64,000 bases of DNA from Saccharum officinarum (Eukaryota > Streptophyta > Magnoliopsida > Poales > Poaceae): assembly GCA_020631735.1 (NCBI GenBank), contig CM036167.1, positions 3,042,988 through 3,106,987 of the forward strand, in the 5' to 3' direction. Position 1 is the stretch's first letter. Every line of letters starts with the position of its first letter. Below are positions 47,184-55,912 of this stretch, piece by piece. The notes below the pieces were generated by a model. That model searched no databases, was not told where the DNA came from, and was given only the letters and a program-made list of their open reading frames with translations. A program made the translations under genes and the position numbers.

Positions 47184-47632
47184 TAAGACTACCCGCAGTG
47201 GATACTCTAAAACGATACTCTAAAACTTTAGAGTATGAATATAGAGTAAAAACTGCTGCACTGGATACTCTAAAACGATACTCTATCCTTTCTCTCACTC
47301 TATATTTAGATTAGTATTGTGCTTACTCTATACTTTGTAGTGGCAGACCCCGCTAGCTAAACAAAGGAAAAAAATGCTATAACTCACAAACCAAAAATCC
47401 AAATTAAATTTCGATTGCACCATTAAATTTGTCTCAATAAATCCTTCAAAACTAGATCACACATGGATATATTTAGATAAGGTGACAAGTCGGTCCTATA
47501 GTGAATAGAGTGGATAGAGGATGATATAGAGGATGGATGGGTGCGGGAGAATTGAGTATAGAGGAGAGAATCTTACTGACTAAGACGTATAGAGGATGAT
47601 ATAGAGGATGGATGGGTGCGGGTAGTCTAAGT
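47184..47632 (-). mobile_element. Repeat element with ACTACCCGCA ends
   Basis: Left ACTAAGACTACCCGCAGTGG and right GGGTGCGGGTAGTCTAAGT are inverted ends. The left half repeats GATACTCTAAAACGATACTC; the right half repeats GATGATATAGAGGATGGATG. Reverse-complement relative of 42100-42600. Confidence 0.75.
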
Positions 47633-47739
47633 ACTGGACTAGAGGTACGTTCATACTTCATACATCACCCTAGCGTGATCAGCGTGACGTTCGTGCGCTC
47701 TTAGCCGTAATTCTGTTGCGAAGAGCAGCATGCAGAGTA

Positions 47740-47999
47740 CAACCTTTGTCCCAAAAAAAAATACAATTCTAATGCAGTGTCACGTTCTTGTACCTTAAGT
47801 TTGATCAATTATAGATAAAATAATATCAATATTTATGATACCAAATAAATACTATTATGTTAATTATGAAATATATTTTTATAATTAATTAATATAAATT
47901 CAAAAATGTGAATATTATTTACTAAAAATTTAGTCAAAAGTAAACCGTTTTTTTTTGGCATACAAGCCATAGTTGCATTCTTTTTTTGAACGGAGACAG
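47740..47999. mobile_element. Stowaway-like MITE with known empty site
   Basis: CAACCTTTGTCCCAAAAAAA ... TTTTTGAACGGAGACAG with TA duplication (47738-47739, 48000-48001). Copy 2 of the duplication has the uninterrupted GGAGTACGGG at 48956-48963. Confidence 0.9.
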
Positions 48000-48284
48000 T
48001 ACGGGTCCCATGTAAGGAGACGGAGTTCACATTCTTGCCTGTTCATCGGACCCCCACCCCGGTGAGCGAGTCTTGCACGACACGAGCACACGCGGACGGG
48101 CCCGGGACGCCGGGCCGGCCCCGAGGGGCGGAGCGGAATCAGAACCCAGGCAGATATGGCATGGCAGGTCGTCGATGGCCTCGCCAAGCACGGCAATATG
48201 GTGGATGCATGAAGTTGCAAGCAATCTGCGCTGCTGTAACTGTCTCTCTGCCGTCACTGATCACTGACATTTGATCCGATCTCA

Positions 48285-48756
48285 GGCCTTGGCCTTGTTT
48301 AGATAGCCAATTCACTGTGGCACTTTTGTTTTTTAGTGCAAAAATTATCCAAAAAATAATTAATTAGACTCAAAATGTTCGTCTCGCAAAGTACAAAAAG
48401 TTGTGCAATTAGTTTATGATTTCATCTACATTTAGTACTTCATACATTTACCGACATTTTGATGTGATGGGGAATCTCCTTTTTGCATAGTGGAATTTGG
48501 GGGAGAATTTGGAATCTCCAAATTCTCCCCAAATTCCACTATGCAAAAAGGAGATTCCCCATCACATCAAAATACCGGTAAATGCATGGAGTACTAAATG
48601 TAGATGAAATCAAAAACTAATTGTACAGTTTTGTTGTACTTTACAAGACGAACATTTCGAGTCTAATTAATCAATTTTTGAACAATTTTTTGCATAAAAA
48701 AACAAAAGTTGCTATGTGCCGAATCGGGACACCATATTCTGGATCTAAACACGGCC
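48285..48756. mobile_element. Head-to-head MITE dimer (long hairpin)
   Basis: Two copies of a Tourist-like MITE face each other: 48285-48513 and 48514-48756 are inverted (for example GAGAATTTGGAATCTCC meets AAATTCTCCCC, and AAAAAGGAGATTCCCCATCA mirrors GATGGGGAATCTCCTTTTT). Flanked by TCA (48282-48284, 48757-48759). Copy 1 of the duplication has the empty site ATCTCAGTGC. Confidence 0.9.
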
Positions 48757-49087
48757 TCAGTGCCGTTCGTTATGGCGGGCAAAGGTCAATGTAACCCCGC
48801 GCACGGTGAAGCCAAGATCTTGTGGATCTTCGGTCGGGGCACGTAAAGAATCTACTGGACTAGAGATATGTTCATACTTCATACATCACCCTGGCGTGAT
48901 CAGCGTGACGTTCGTGCGCTCTTAGCCGTAATTCTGTTGCGAAGAGCAGCATGCGGAGTACGGGTCACATGTAAGGAGACGGGGTTCACGTTCTTGCATG
49001 TTCATCGGACCCCCACCCCCGGCCCCCGGTGAGCGAGTCTTGCCCGACACGAGCACGCGCGGACGGGCCCGGGACGCCGGGCCGGCC

Positions 49088-49369
49088 GTCTTTTTTTTTT
49101 GTTTTTTTGGCCCTTTTTTTTTGAAAGATTCTCTCAAATAGGCCCCTGACGGAAAGATTTCAAAAAATGGACCCTCAGCTTGGCGCCATGGTCCATGGCG
49201 CCAAGCTACAACGTCATGGCGCCATGTATCCTGGCGCCAAGAGGCATCCGACGTGGCTCCACGGGAATCTACGTGGCGTAGCTTGGTGCCATGGAGCATG
49301 GCGCCAAGCCTTGGCGCCAAGATCCATGGCGCCAAGCTTTGGAGCCATGCTGCATGGCGCCAAGCACCC
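49088..49369 (+). repeat. Left terminal inverted repeat with GGCGCC palindromes
   Basis: After a T-rich end and GGCCCCTGACGGAAAGATTT come at least ten TTGGCGCC/GGCGCCAAG motifs. Two of them face each other as CTTGGCGCCATGG-T-CCATGGCGCCAAG, nearly a perfect 27-bp palindrome, at 49179-49205. Confidence 0.9.
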
Positions 49370-49633
49370 ATAATATAGCCTGCCCCCTTCCTATCCCCGG
49401 TCATTCCCGTTTTCTTACTCATTCTCTTCGGGTTTTTCATTTAGACACTTTTCCGTTGCTCTATAATCGAGCAATTGGACCGTGAGAAGTTGGATTTTAT
49501 CCGTGGATCTTCGAGAGGTAGGTATCCTGTCACCCTTCCTTAATTTATTCGAATCGATTTGGTAAAATGAAGGCATATTTTTTACCTATGAACTTCAAAA
49601 TTTTGAAATACATATGTATTGTTGAACCGTAGG

Positions 49634-50338
49634 ATGCCTAGGCGTGGGAAAGCTAGAAAACAAAGGTATGTGTACATTCGTTTCATCGTATAATAAACCT
49701 TTATTTTTAAGATTTATTGTTAATTGTTTTGTTATATTGACCGTATTTATTGAATTATAGCTATGGACGGATGACCGAAAGTCCATACGTCCTAAAGCCG
49801 CTCCCTAGCGGTGTCCCAATACCAATGTGTTTTTGTGGTGATCCTTGCAAGGTTGAAATTTCCGAAGATGAGGCAACATATAAGCAGAGATATTGGATGT
49901 GTTCTAATTTTGCATGGGAACCAACAGAGCGTCAGCGCCGCAGTACATTTATTGTGAGAAACTGCTTTTGTTTATTAATTAATTTGTGTCATATGAAGTT
50001 CTGCTTAATAATTGGATTTCAAACAATTGAATTTGCTGCAGACCCCTCCACCGCTATGTGATTTTGAACAGTGGATTGACACTGAGATCAAGGAGGCTGA
50101 CATGCGGCTTCTACAAGGCTTGAAGGAGTGGGATGCGGAGCGCCTGGAGATCTTAGAGAAGAGACGTAGAGAGGAGGCAGCAGCGAAGGAGCACAAGGAA
50201 GAGGAGGAAATGAGGCGTGTTGCTGCTTGTAGGGAGGAGAGGGAGAGGAAGCTTGAGCGCGTGCGCCGAGCGAAGGCAGCGATGGAGGAGAATCCCGATG
50301 CTCAGAACAAGGGAAAGTGGCCTCGTTGTACTCAGTAG
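49634..50338 (+). CDS. GRF-type zinc-finger protein A, coiled-coil tail (transposon-borne), 3 exons
   Basis: Exons 49634-49665, 49761-49953, 50042-50338; GT-AG introns; 173 aa. Seen: MPRRGKARKQ basic start; metal-ligand pattern CFCGDPCKV...RYWMC before intron 2; LCDFEQWID after it, which together resemble a GRF zinc finger (C-x-C ... [RY]-x-C ... C-x-F-x-x-W-x-D). It is followed by a long charged, Arg/Glu-rich helix (EWDAERLEILEKRRREEAAA onward) likely to be a coiled coil, ending KGKWPRCTQ. Known: GRF fingers bind single-stranded nucleic acid in some DNA-repair proteins. Function here unknown. The start is the first ATG whose splice restores frame; the first exon is short, so it is less certain. 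Confidence 0.72.
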
Positions 50339-50587
50339 TATGCTACTTGTATGCCCAGAACATGGTCGATGTACTTTAGGTAAATCATGTGCCTAGGACA
50401 TGTTCTTTGTTATTTAATTCGTCGTCATGTACGTCATGTGCACTTTAAGTTTTTGGACCGTGCTTGGTGTTGTGATATGTAATGTTTAATGTTCCTGAGT
50501 TACTGAAACTAGTTATGGAGTTGCACATATAACATAAGGAAGTACTGGATTTCATAATTCACCACGCATAACATAGGACATGGCATG
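50339..50587. other. Spacer between two convergent GRF genes
   Basis: 249 bp between the two stop codons. Includes TGTAATGTTTAATG-type AT-rich sequence that may serve as polyadenylation region for both genes. Confidence 0.5.
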
Positions 50588-51172
50588 TCAGAACTTGTAC
50601 CAAACAAGGGCACATCCGTCCTGTGAAACAGCACCACTACTGGCATCGTCTGGTTCCTCGTCCTTGTAACCGTTGCTAACTTCCCTTTCTAGTTCGAAGA
50701 TACGGTCTTGCAAGTAGTAGATGTACTGTGCGTGGGGATAGATTGGTCTAGGATCGACCCATCTAGTGAAACCACAGTTTTCTTTGGACTCTGAACACTG
50801 CATTTCAAAGATTTCATTGAACATGCAGTTGGTAACGCCTATGAGATGCAAAATAATGGAGAAAAAAATTGAGTAACAAATATTAAAACCAGTTACCTCT
50901 GCTCGTGGACATTTGAAGAATCGGCGACCTCCATCCAAACCCTCCACGAACATTTGCACTAAGCAGTCCTCACCATGCCTACATTTTGGCCATTCTTCTT
51001 TCCGGTTATCATATCCTCGGAGTGGACACTCTTTGGTGAAATCTCTCTTGGTCTCGACAGGAAAATGATACACTGGCTCATCAAAGTCTTCCGGACCCAG
51101 AGACCCCTCCCACACAATGGGAGTACCCTTACTCCCCCCCGCTCCCTTCCCTCTAGATGACCCTCCAGACAT
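50588..51172 (-). CDS. GRF-type zinc-finger protein B (transposon-borne), 2 exons
   Basis: Exons (minus) 51172-50897 and 50797-50588; GT-AG intron; 161 aa. Seen: Gly/Ser-rich start MSGGSSRGKGAGG; EPVYHFPVETKRDF; then finger WPKCRHGEDCLVQMF, GGRRFFKCP, the intron, and NCGFTRWVDP, a good GRF-finger pattern with the GRRFF core; then YIYYLQDRIFELEREVS, a short coiled coil; acidic tail. The intron splits the finger between RFFKCP and CGF, as in gene A. Reading through the intron would give a longer hydrophobic insert, so splicing is preferred. Role in the transposon unknown. Confidence 0.75.
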   Translation of the reverse strand: MSGGSSRGKGAGGSKGTPIVWEGSLGPEDFDEPVYHFPVETKRDFTKECPLRGYDNRKEEWPKCRHGEDCLVQMFVEGLDGGRRFFKCPRAEVTGFNICYSIFFSIILHLIGVTNCMFNEIFEMQCSESKENCGFTRWVDPRPIYPHAQYIYYLQDRIFELEREVSNGYKDEEPDDASSGAVSQDGCALVWYKF

Positions 51173-51607
51173 TGCTACTCGTAGATAACAAACTTCTCGT
51201 TTCAAGTGACTAGCATTGTATGGAGGAAGGTGTATATATAGCCAGAAGTGTAGTGGAGAGCCGCTGTATTGTGACTTTAACGCTCCTGAAAAGCCTACAC
51301 GCTATCCCTCAAAAGCCTATTTGAATTACTGAAAAGCCTATTTGAAAACTCATCTGTAAAGGCTAGATTCCTTGATCAATCAATTCATCTGTAAAAGAGG
51401 ATGTACCATACGATAGTGACATGATAAATCACTGAAAAGGCTATATGCTATCGGTGTACCGCACGACTTGACATGTTTCATACAATTTTGGCAGAGTTTT
51501 CCCTGTTTTTGATTCAATCCAAACACAGATATCACATAAACATGTCATCAACCATTATTTATGACATTCACCTTAAACAAATATATGATCATCATCAGCA
51601 CCCACGT
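51173..51607. other. Upstream region of GRF gene B
   Basis: No gene. Contains repeated phrase GAAAAGCCTA (51286-51345), and GTGTATATATAGCC at 51229-51242, whose complement GGCTATATATACAC is a plausible TATA box for gene B on the minus strand. Confidence 0.5.
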
Positions 51608-51802
51608 TTAAAGTACACCATCAACTATGATGCCATCATCCGTCCGGCTATGTACCTCCTCACGAGCTCTTGCAGTCAACTCACTGAATGATGGCCTCTC
51701 ATTGAATAGCACAGGCACACTTTGCATGTCCACAAGCTCAACATATCCATAGCGATCTCGTTCTACAGTTCCTCCATAATAAATGCTCACTAGGTTGTCC
51801 AT
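51608..51802 (-). pseudogene. Remnant resembling a MULE transposase N-terminus
   Basis: 64-codon minus-strand ORF beginning MDNLVSIYYGGTVERDRYG, then VPVLFNERPSFSELTARARE. This style (short beta-rich segment with YYGG and a FSEL helix) resembles the N-terminal region of plant Mutator-like transposases, recognised from memory only. It ends with a stop after GIIVDGVL, and no downstream FAR1/MULE/SWIM domains follow, so it is a truncated piece. Confidence 0.5.
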
Positions 51803-52330
51803 CTAGTTCGAAAACATAACTAAGCGTACTAAGTATAATTATTTTACTCCAGTATATTTAAAACATAATAAGTAATAGGTCTCTAATAAATATGAATTAA
51901 CTACTAACTACTAATTATTCACTACTAACTAACTAATTAATTAACTAAAAAAGATATTAACTACTACTAACTACTAAAAATTACATACTATAACTAAAAA
52001 TGACGAATTTAGTATACTACTACTTACTTACTAAATAACTAAATCGAAATAAAATAATAACTAAAAAAAAACTAACTAACACTAAAAAAATAATTAGCTA
52101 ACTAAATAACTAACTAATGAATATATAATTAGCTAACTAAATAATTATCTAACTACTTAGCTAACTAAATAACTAACTAAATTATATAATCAATCTAAAC
52201 AATATTAACATATATATTTAAACTAAATTTCACTAATCCTAACTAAATTTCATACTAAATTAAATAATAAATAATAACTTCAAAAATATATTAAATTTCA
52301 ATAATCCTAACTTAATTTAAAAAAAAAAAA
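51803..52330. repeat. AT-rich CTAA low-complexity tract
   Basis: Imperfect repeats of ACTAACTA/TAACTAAATAACTAA over 500 bp. It ends abruptly at 52330 against very GC-rich sequence. Confidence 0.85.
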
Positions 52331-52707
52331 CTTACTTGTGGCCGGCGGCGGCCGCCGCCGGTGCCCGGCGGCGGGTGATGCGGCGCCGGCGGAGGGGGCG
52401 GCGGCGGCCGGCGGGGGCCGCGCCGGGCCTAGTGGCGGCGGCCGGCGGTGGCGGCGCCGGCCGGCGGCGGCGCGGGCGCTACGGCCGGCGGGGGCGGCGG
52501 TGGCCGCGCGCGGCACGGGCGGCTCCGGCGGCGGCGGGAGCCGGCAGAGGGCGCGGCGGCCGGCGTGGTACGGGCGGCGGCGGGCGGAGCGACGACCGGC
52601 GGCGGCGACGGCGAGTGGCGGCGGGGTCGGGCGCGAGGAAGAGGAAGAAGAAATGAGGAAGAAAGGAAAGAGAAGGAAGAAGAAAAGGAAGGGCCGACAG
52701 TTATTAA
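52331..52707. other. Very GC-rich insert inside the Mutator-like element
   Basis: GGCGGC-rich for about 300 bp, then an AAG/AGG-rich purine tract to 52695. Long ORFs here on both strands follow from base composition. It could be a captured gene-start fragment, as in Pack-MULEs, but no protein family is recognisable. Confidence 0.45.
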
Positions 52708-52965
52708 GGGGCTTGGCGCCAAGATCCGTGGCGCCAAGGCTTGGCGCCAGGATATTACGGATCTTGGCGCCAAGCCTACGCGCCACGTAGATCCCCGTGT
52801 AGCCACGTCGGATGCCTCTTGGCGCCAGGATACATGGCGCCATGACGTTGTAGCTTGGCGCCATGGTCCATGGCGCCAAGCTGAGGGTCCATTTTTTGAA
52901 ATCTTTCCGTCAGGGGCCTATTTGAGAGAATCTTTCAAAAAAAAGGGCAAAAAAACAAAAAAGAC
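52708..52965 (-). repeat. Right terminal inverted repeat with GGCGCC palindromes
   Basis: Reverse complement of the left repeat; contains AGCCACGTCGGATGCCTCTT and the same facing GGCGCC palindrome (about 52853-52882), ending AAAAAAGAC. Confidence 0.9.
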
Positions 52966-53005
52966 CGGCCCCGAGGGGCGGAGCGGAATCAGAACCCGGG
53001 CAGAA

Positions 53006-53950
53006 GAAACAACGCAAGCCCCACAGCCTCTGGGCCCGGTGCCTACGCGTACTTCTCCTTGCGAGTGGCGACCATTGCCCCATGTGAACCGCCAAGCCCA
53101 GGGAGGCCGGGCCCGATTGCCCCCGACGGCCGATGGAGCACGGGAGCACCCCTCTTCAATCATCCCGCGCGGGCCCGCAGGTCGGCGTCGGGCCGACAGC
53201 GCCCCAGGCGCAATCATTAGTACGGTCGCGCTCACGGCTCCCTCCGGTCCTCCCCGCCGGGCCCCGCAATTATTTCCCCGTTATTGCCCGGGCTCCGCCA
53301 CCGCCCGCCGCGTGCTTCCGACCTGGTGGCGCCTTGTGCCCTACTACTGGGCTACTGGCCTCCTCCTCCTTTGCCGCCGGGTCCGGGGCGCCAGCGCCAG
53401 GCCAACGTGCGTGGTCCCCGTTTCTGGCTGCGCTCATGTCGTGGATCCACAGGGTTTCGCGAGCGGAGCGCCGGCCGGTTAGTTCCGGCCAACGCCCGGC
53501 ACTGCTTGGACCTGGCCCGCCGATCATCGCAGCCGCAGCAGCGCACGCACGGGCCCCGGCCCGCCGGGCAAGCGCATGGCGCCGCTGCATGGCTGCCAGC
53601 CTGCCACTGCCAGGGCGCGCGCGCGCGACTGCGCGAAGGCGCACGGCAACGGCATGGCCTGCCTGCGTGCCTGTGTGCCTACTGCCTACTGCCTAGTATG
53701 CTTGCATGCTCCGCTTGGTGAGCGGGGCGGCGACCGGCCATGGGATTTGGGATAGGAAAACGACGTGTGCGCTGCACGGCGGCATGCGCCTGATCCCACC
53801 CATCCACTCGCCGTGTCTTGTCTTGTGGTTCCTGGTTCCCCAGCACAGCTAGCAGCCCCAGCTCGCTCGTCGCCGGCCGGACGCTAGTGCCGTGTGCGGC
53901 ATCTCGACAGCTTGTAGCCCGGACGTTTCTGCTTGTCTTGGCCGCATCGG
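53006..53950. other. GC-rich gene-free stretch
   Basis: Several long ORFs on both strands (53133-53721) reflect high GC only. No domain. It may include the 5' end of the LINE-like element that follows. Confidence 0.35.
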
Positions 53951-55912
53951 ATGCGTTGTTTTGTCATCTGCAGCGCAGCACAGAATGACAGAACCAAAGC
54001 TCGGTCGGTCGTGCCACTGTTGCTTCGCAATCGCCATGCATTGTATGGCCCACGGGAGGAGGAAGCCATCTTCGACTTCTTCGGGCAGTTATGGGTCATC
54101 GATACCCCGCCGCCGCCGCACAGCCCTAGGGCAGTAGCCACCACTTTCGGGGCCAATCCTTCCGGCCAACTCTTCTGGATTCAGAAGGACTTGGTTGATT
54201 CGAAGAAGGTCAACCTTCAGGATTGCTTTCCAGCCCGTAGATCTGACCAATTGGGGCAGATTCCAGTGAGATTCAGCTTTGCGAAGGACATCTGGGGATC
54301 ACGGACTGGGAAGGAATCGTACGCCGCCGTGCTCAAGAGCTCGATGGCTGAGGAAGGTCGATGGGTTTGGCAGCCTGAGCCACGACGTCCCCCACCGCAA
54401 CGCCCCCAGAGGCCACCTCCACTGAATCAAGGCCGTCTCCCGATCAATCAGCAAGGCAGGTGGCCGGAACAAGGACGGCACCAGGTGACCCACCTTCAGG
54501 GGGCGCCCCGTCCTCCACCGCCACCTCGTCAACAACAACCGCTGCGGCAGATCCAGCAACCACAGCCCCGACAGCAAGTGCCACCACCCCCTCCTCGCCA
54601 ACAAGTGCAGCCTGGGAGAAGGGGTCCCCCGCAAGGAAGAATTCAAGGTACAACGATTCCTGAGAATCCCCCTTTCGTCATTGATCCTCGGTACAGAAAA
54701 TTGACCTGTTACAACTGTGGGGAGCCTGGTCACTTTGTCGGAAATTGCACTAAACCAAAGATCTGTTTCATTTGTGATGTGGCGGGCCATCATATGAATG
54801 AGTGCCTAGTTTGGAAATCTGATCATCCCACGGCAGCTTACATGGGGAGTGCCAGTCTGGGCCTTGGATTCTATCATCTTGAGATCCCGAATGTGGAGTC
54901 AACTCAGTGGTTGAATCTGACTAACTGTGGTATTGTCAAGATCAAATCTGGGTCTGTCACCTTAGCTGAGTTGGAAGGAGAGCTTTCTGAGATTTATTGC
55001 AAGGAATGGCCATGGCAGATTAGGGAGCTTGAACCGGGACAGTTCTTGGTTAGGTTTCCCCCTCACAAGAGAGTGGTAGATATTAAGAACTACCCCTCCT
55101 TCAACTTGAGAAAAGAGGGAGTACAAGTTGAGGTCCTTGAATGGGTGGGTGACTTGAAACCATATGCTGTTCTACAAGACGTGTGGGTGCAAATGAAAGG
55201 AATACCTCCTAGGTGGTGCCACTGGAAAGTGTTTGCACAGATTGCTTCTTGTTTTGGTCTGATGATTGAGGTAGATTGGTCAACCTTATTCAAAACCTTC
55301 TATGAAGTGGTGAGAATTAAGGTCTCTTGCAAAGATATCCTGAAGATCCCTCTGGATAGGCTCTTTGAAATGAACAAGAAGATTTTCCTAGTTTCTTTCT
55401 TGGTGGAGAAGGAAGGGAACAATGAGCAGAATGGGAAGGGTCCTAGTGATGGAGATGGAGGTGATGATAACCTAAATGATGATGATGCCGATGACCTCGA
55501 TGATGACGATGATGGAGTAGAGAAACCTCCTCCTTCAGAATTTCAGGGGAGTGAGAGCTCAGGTGTAAAGACTCCGGTCAACAAACCAACTTCCAGTGCT
55601 AGCTGCAAGACAGTAAATGCAGAGGATGTTATAATGGAGTTGGAACAAGAGGTTCGGCTTAGATTCCTTATGAGAGGGGTGGAAGGAAAGTTGTTGACAG
55701 CCAATGATACTCATCTCACTAAAAACCTCAGTGGCATTGATGTTGCTGATGGTCACCAGTTTGAACATCCAAAAGAACCAGAACTTGAGTTCCCTGACAC
55801 GCAACCCAATGTTGCTCAGAAGGTAATGGGAAATGTAAGCATAGATGAGTCAACCCTAGTTGCTTCATCTAGTCTACCAAGCACTCAAACATCTCTGAAT
55901 ATGGGGAAAGTG
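53951..55912 (+). pseudogene. LINE-like ORF1 (gag-like, zinc knuckles), cut by a gypsy insertion
   Basis: Open for about 650 codons. Seen: N-terminal region including [10 protein letters not shown]; Pro/Gln-rich linker; two zinc knuckles [14 protein letters not shown] and [14 protein letters not shown] (about residues 253-285 from the first ATG); a following domain with [32 protein letters not shown] and [19 protein letters not shown] that resembles DUF4283-type ORF1 proteins of plant L1 elements; an acidic [13 protein letters not shown] run. The stop codon is made by the LTR start (GTG TAA), so the real C-terminus and any ORF2 are cut off. The true start may be a later Met (MAEEGRWVW). Family assignment is inference. 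Confidence 0.7.

Larger units (their letters stand above)
49088..52965. mobile_element. Mutator-like element carrying two GRF zinc-finger genes
   Basis: About 3.88 kb. Terminal inverted repeats: left 49088-49369, right about 52708-52965, reverse complements over roughly 260 bp, starting GTCTTTTTT, then GAAAGATTCTCTCAAATAGG. Flanking duplication CGGCC, possibly a 9-bp one with two mismatches (GGGCCGGCC/AGACCGGCC); the empty site GGGCCGGCCCCGAGGGG is present at 48112-48128. Inside: GRF gene A (plus), GRF gene B (minus) and a remnant like a MULE transposase N-terminus (minus). No catalytic transposase domain, so it would need help in trans. Mutator assignment is inferred from long inverted repeats, the remnant and gene-carrying habit. 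Confidence 0.75.
46123..53005. repeat. Diverged tandem duplication with different insertions in each copy
   Basis: Copy 1 runs about 46123-48158, copy 2 about 48159-53005. Both share in order: GTCGTCGATGGCC, ATGGTGGATGCATGAAG, CAATCTGCGCTGCTGTAACT, GGCGGGCAAAGGTCAATGTA, TTCATACTTCATACATCACC, TGATCAGCGTGACGTTCGTG, CATGTTCATCGGACCC-like and CGGGACGCCGGGCCGGCC. Copy 1 carries MITEs at 46168, 46627, 46932, 47184 and 47740; copy 2 carries a MITE dimer (48285-48756) and a Mutator-like element (49088-52965). Confidence 0.9.

Noticed and set aside
52331..53721. Long ORFs on both strands (up to 344 codons)
   Set aside because: The region is extremely GC-rich, so stops are rare in every frame; no domain, and several frames overlap.
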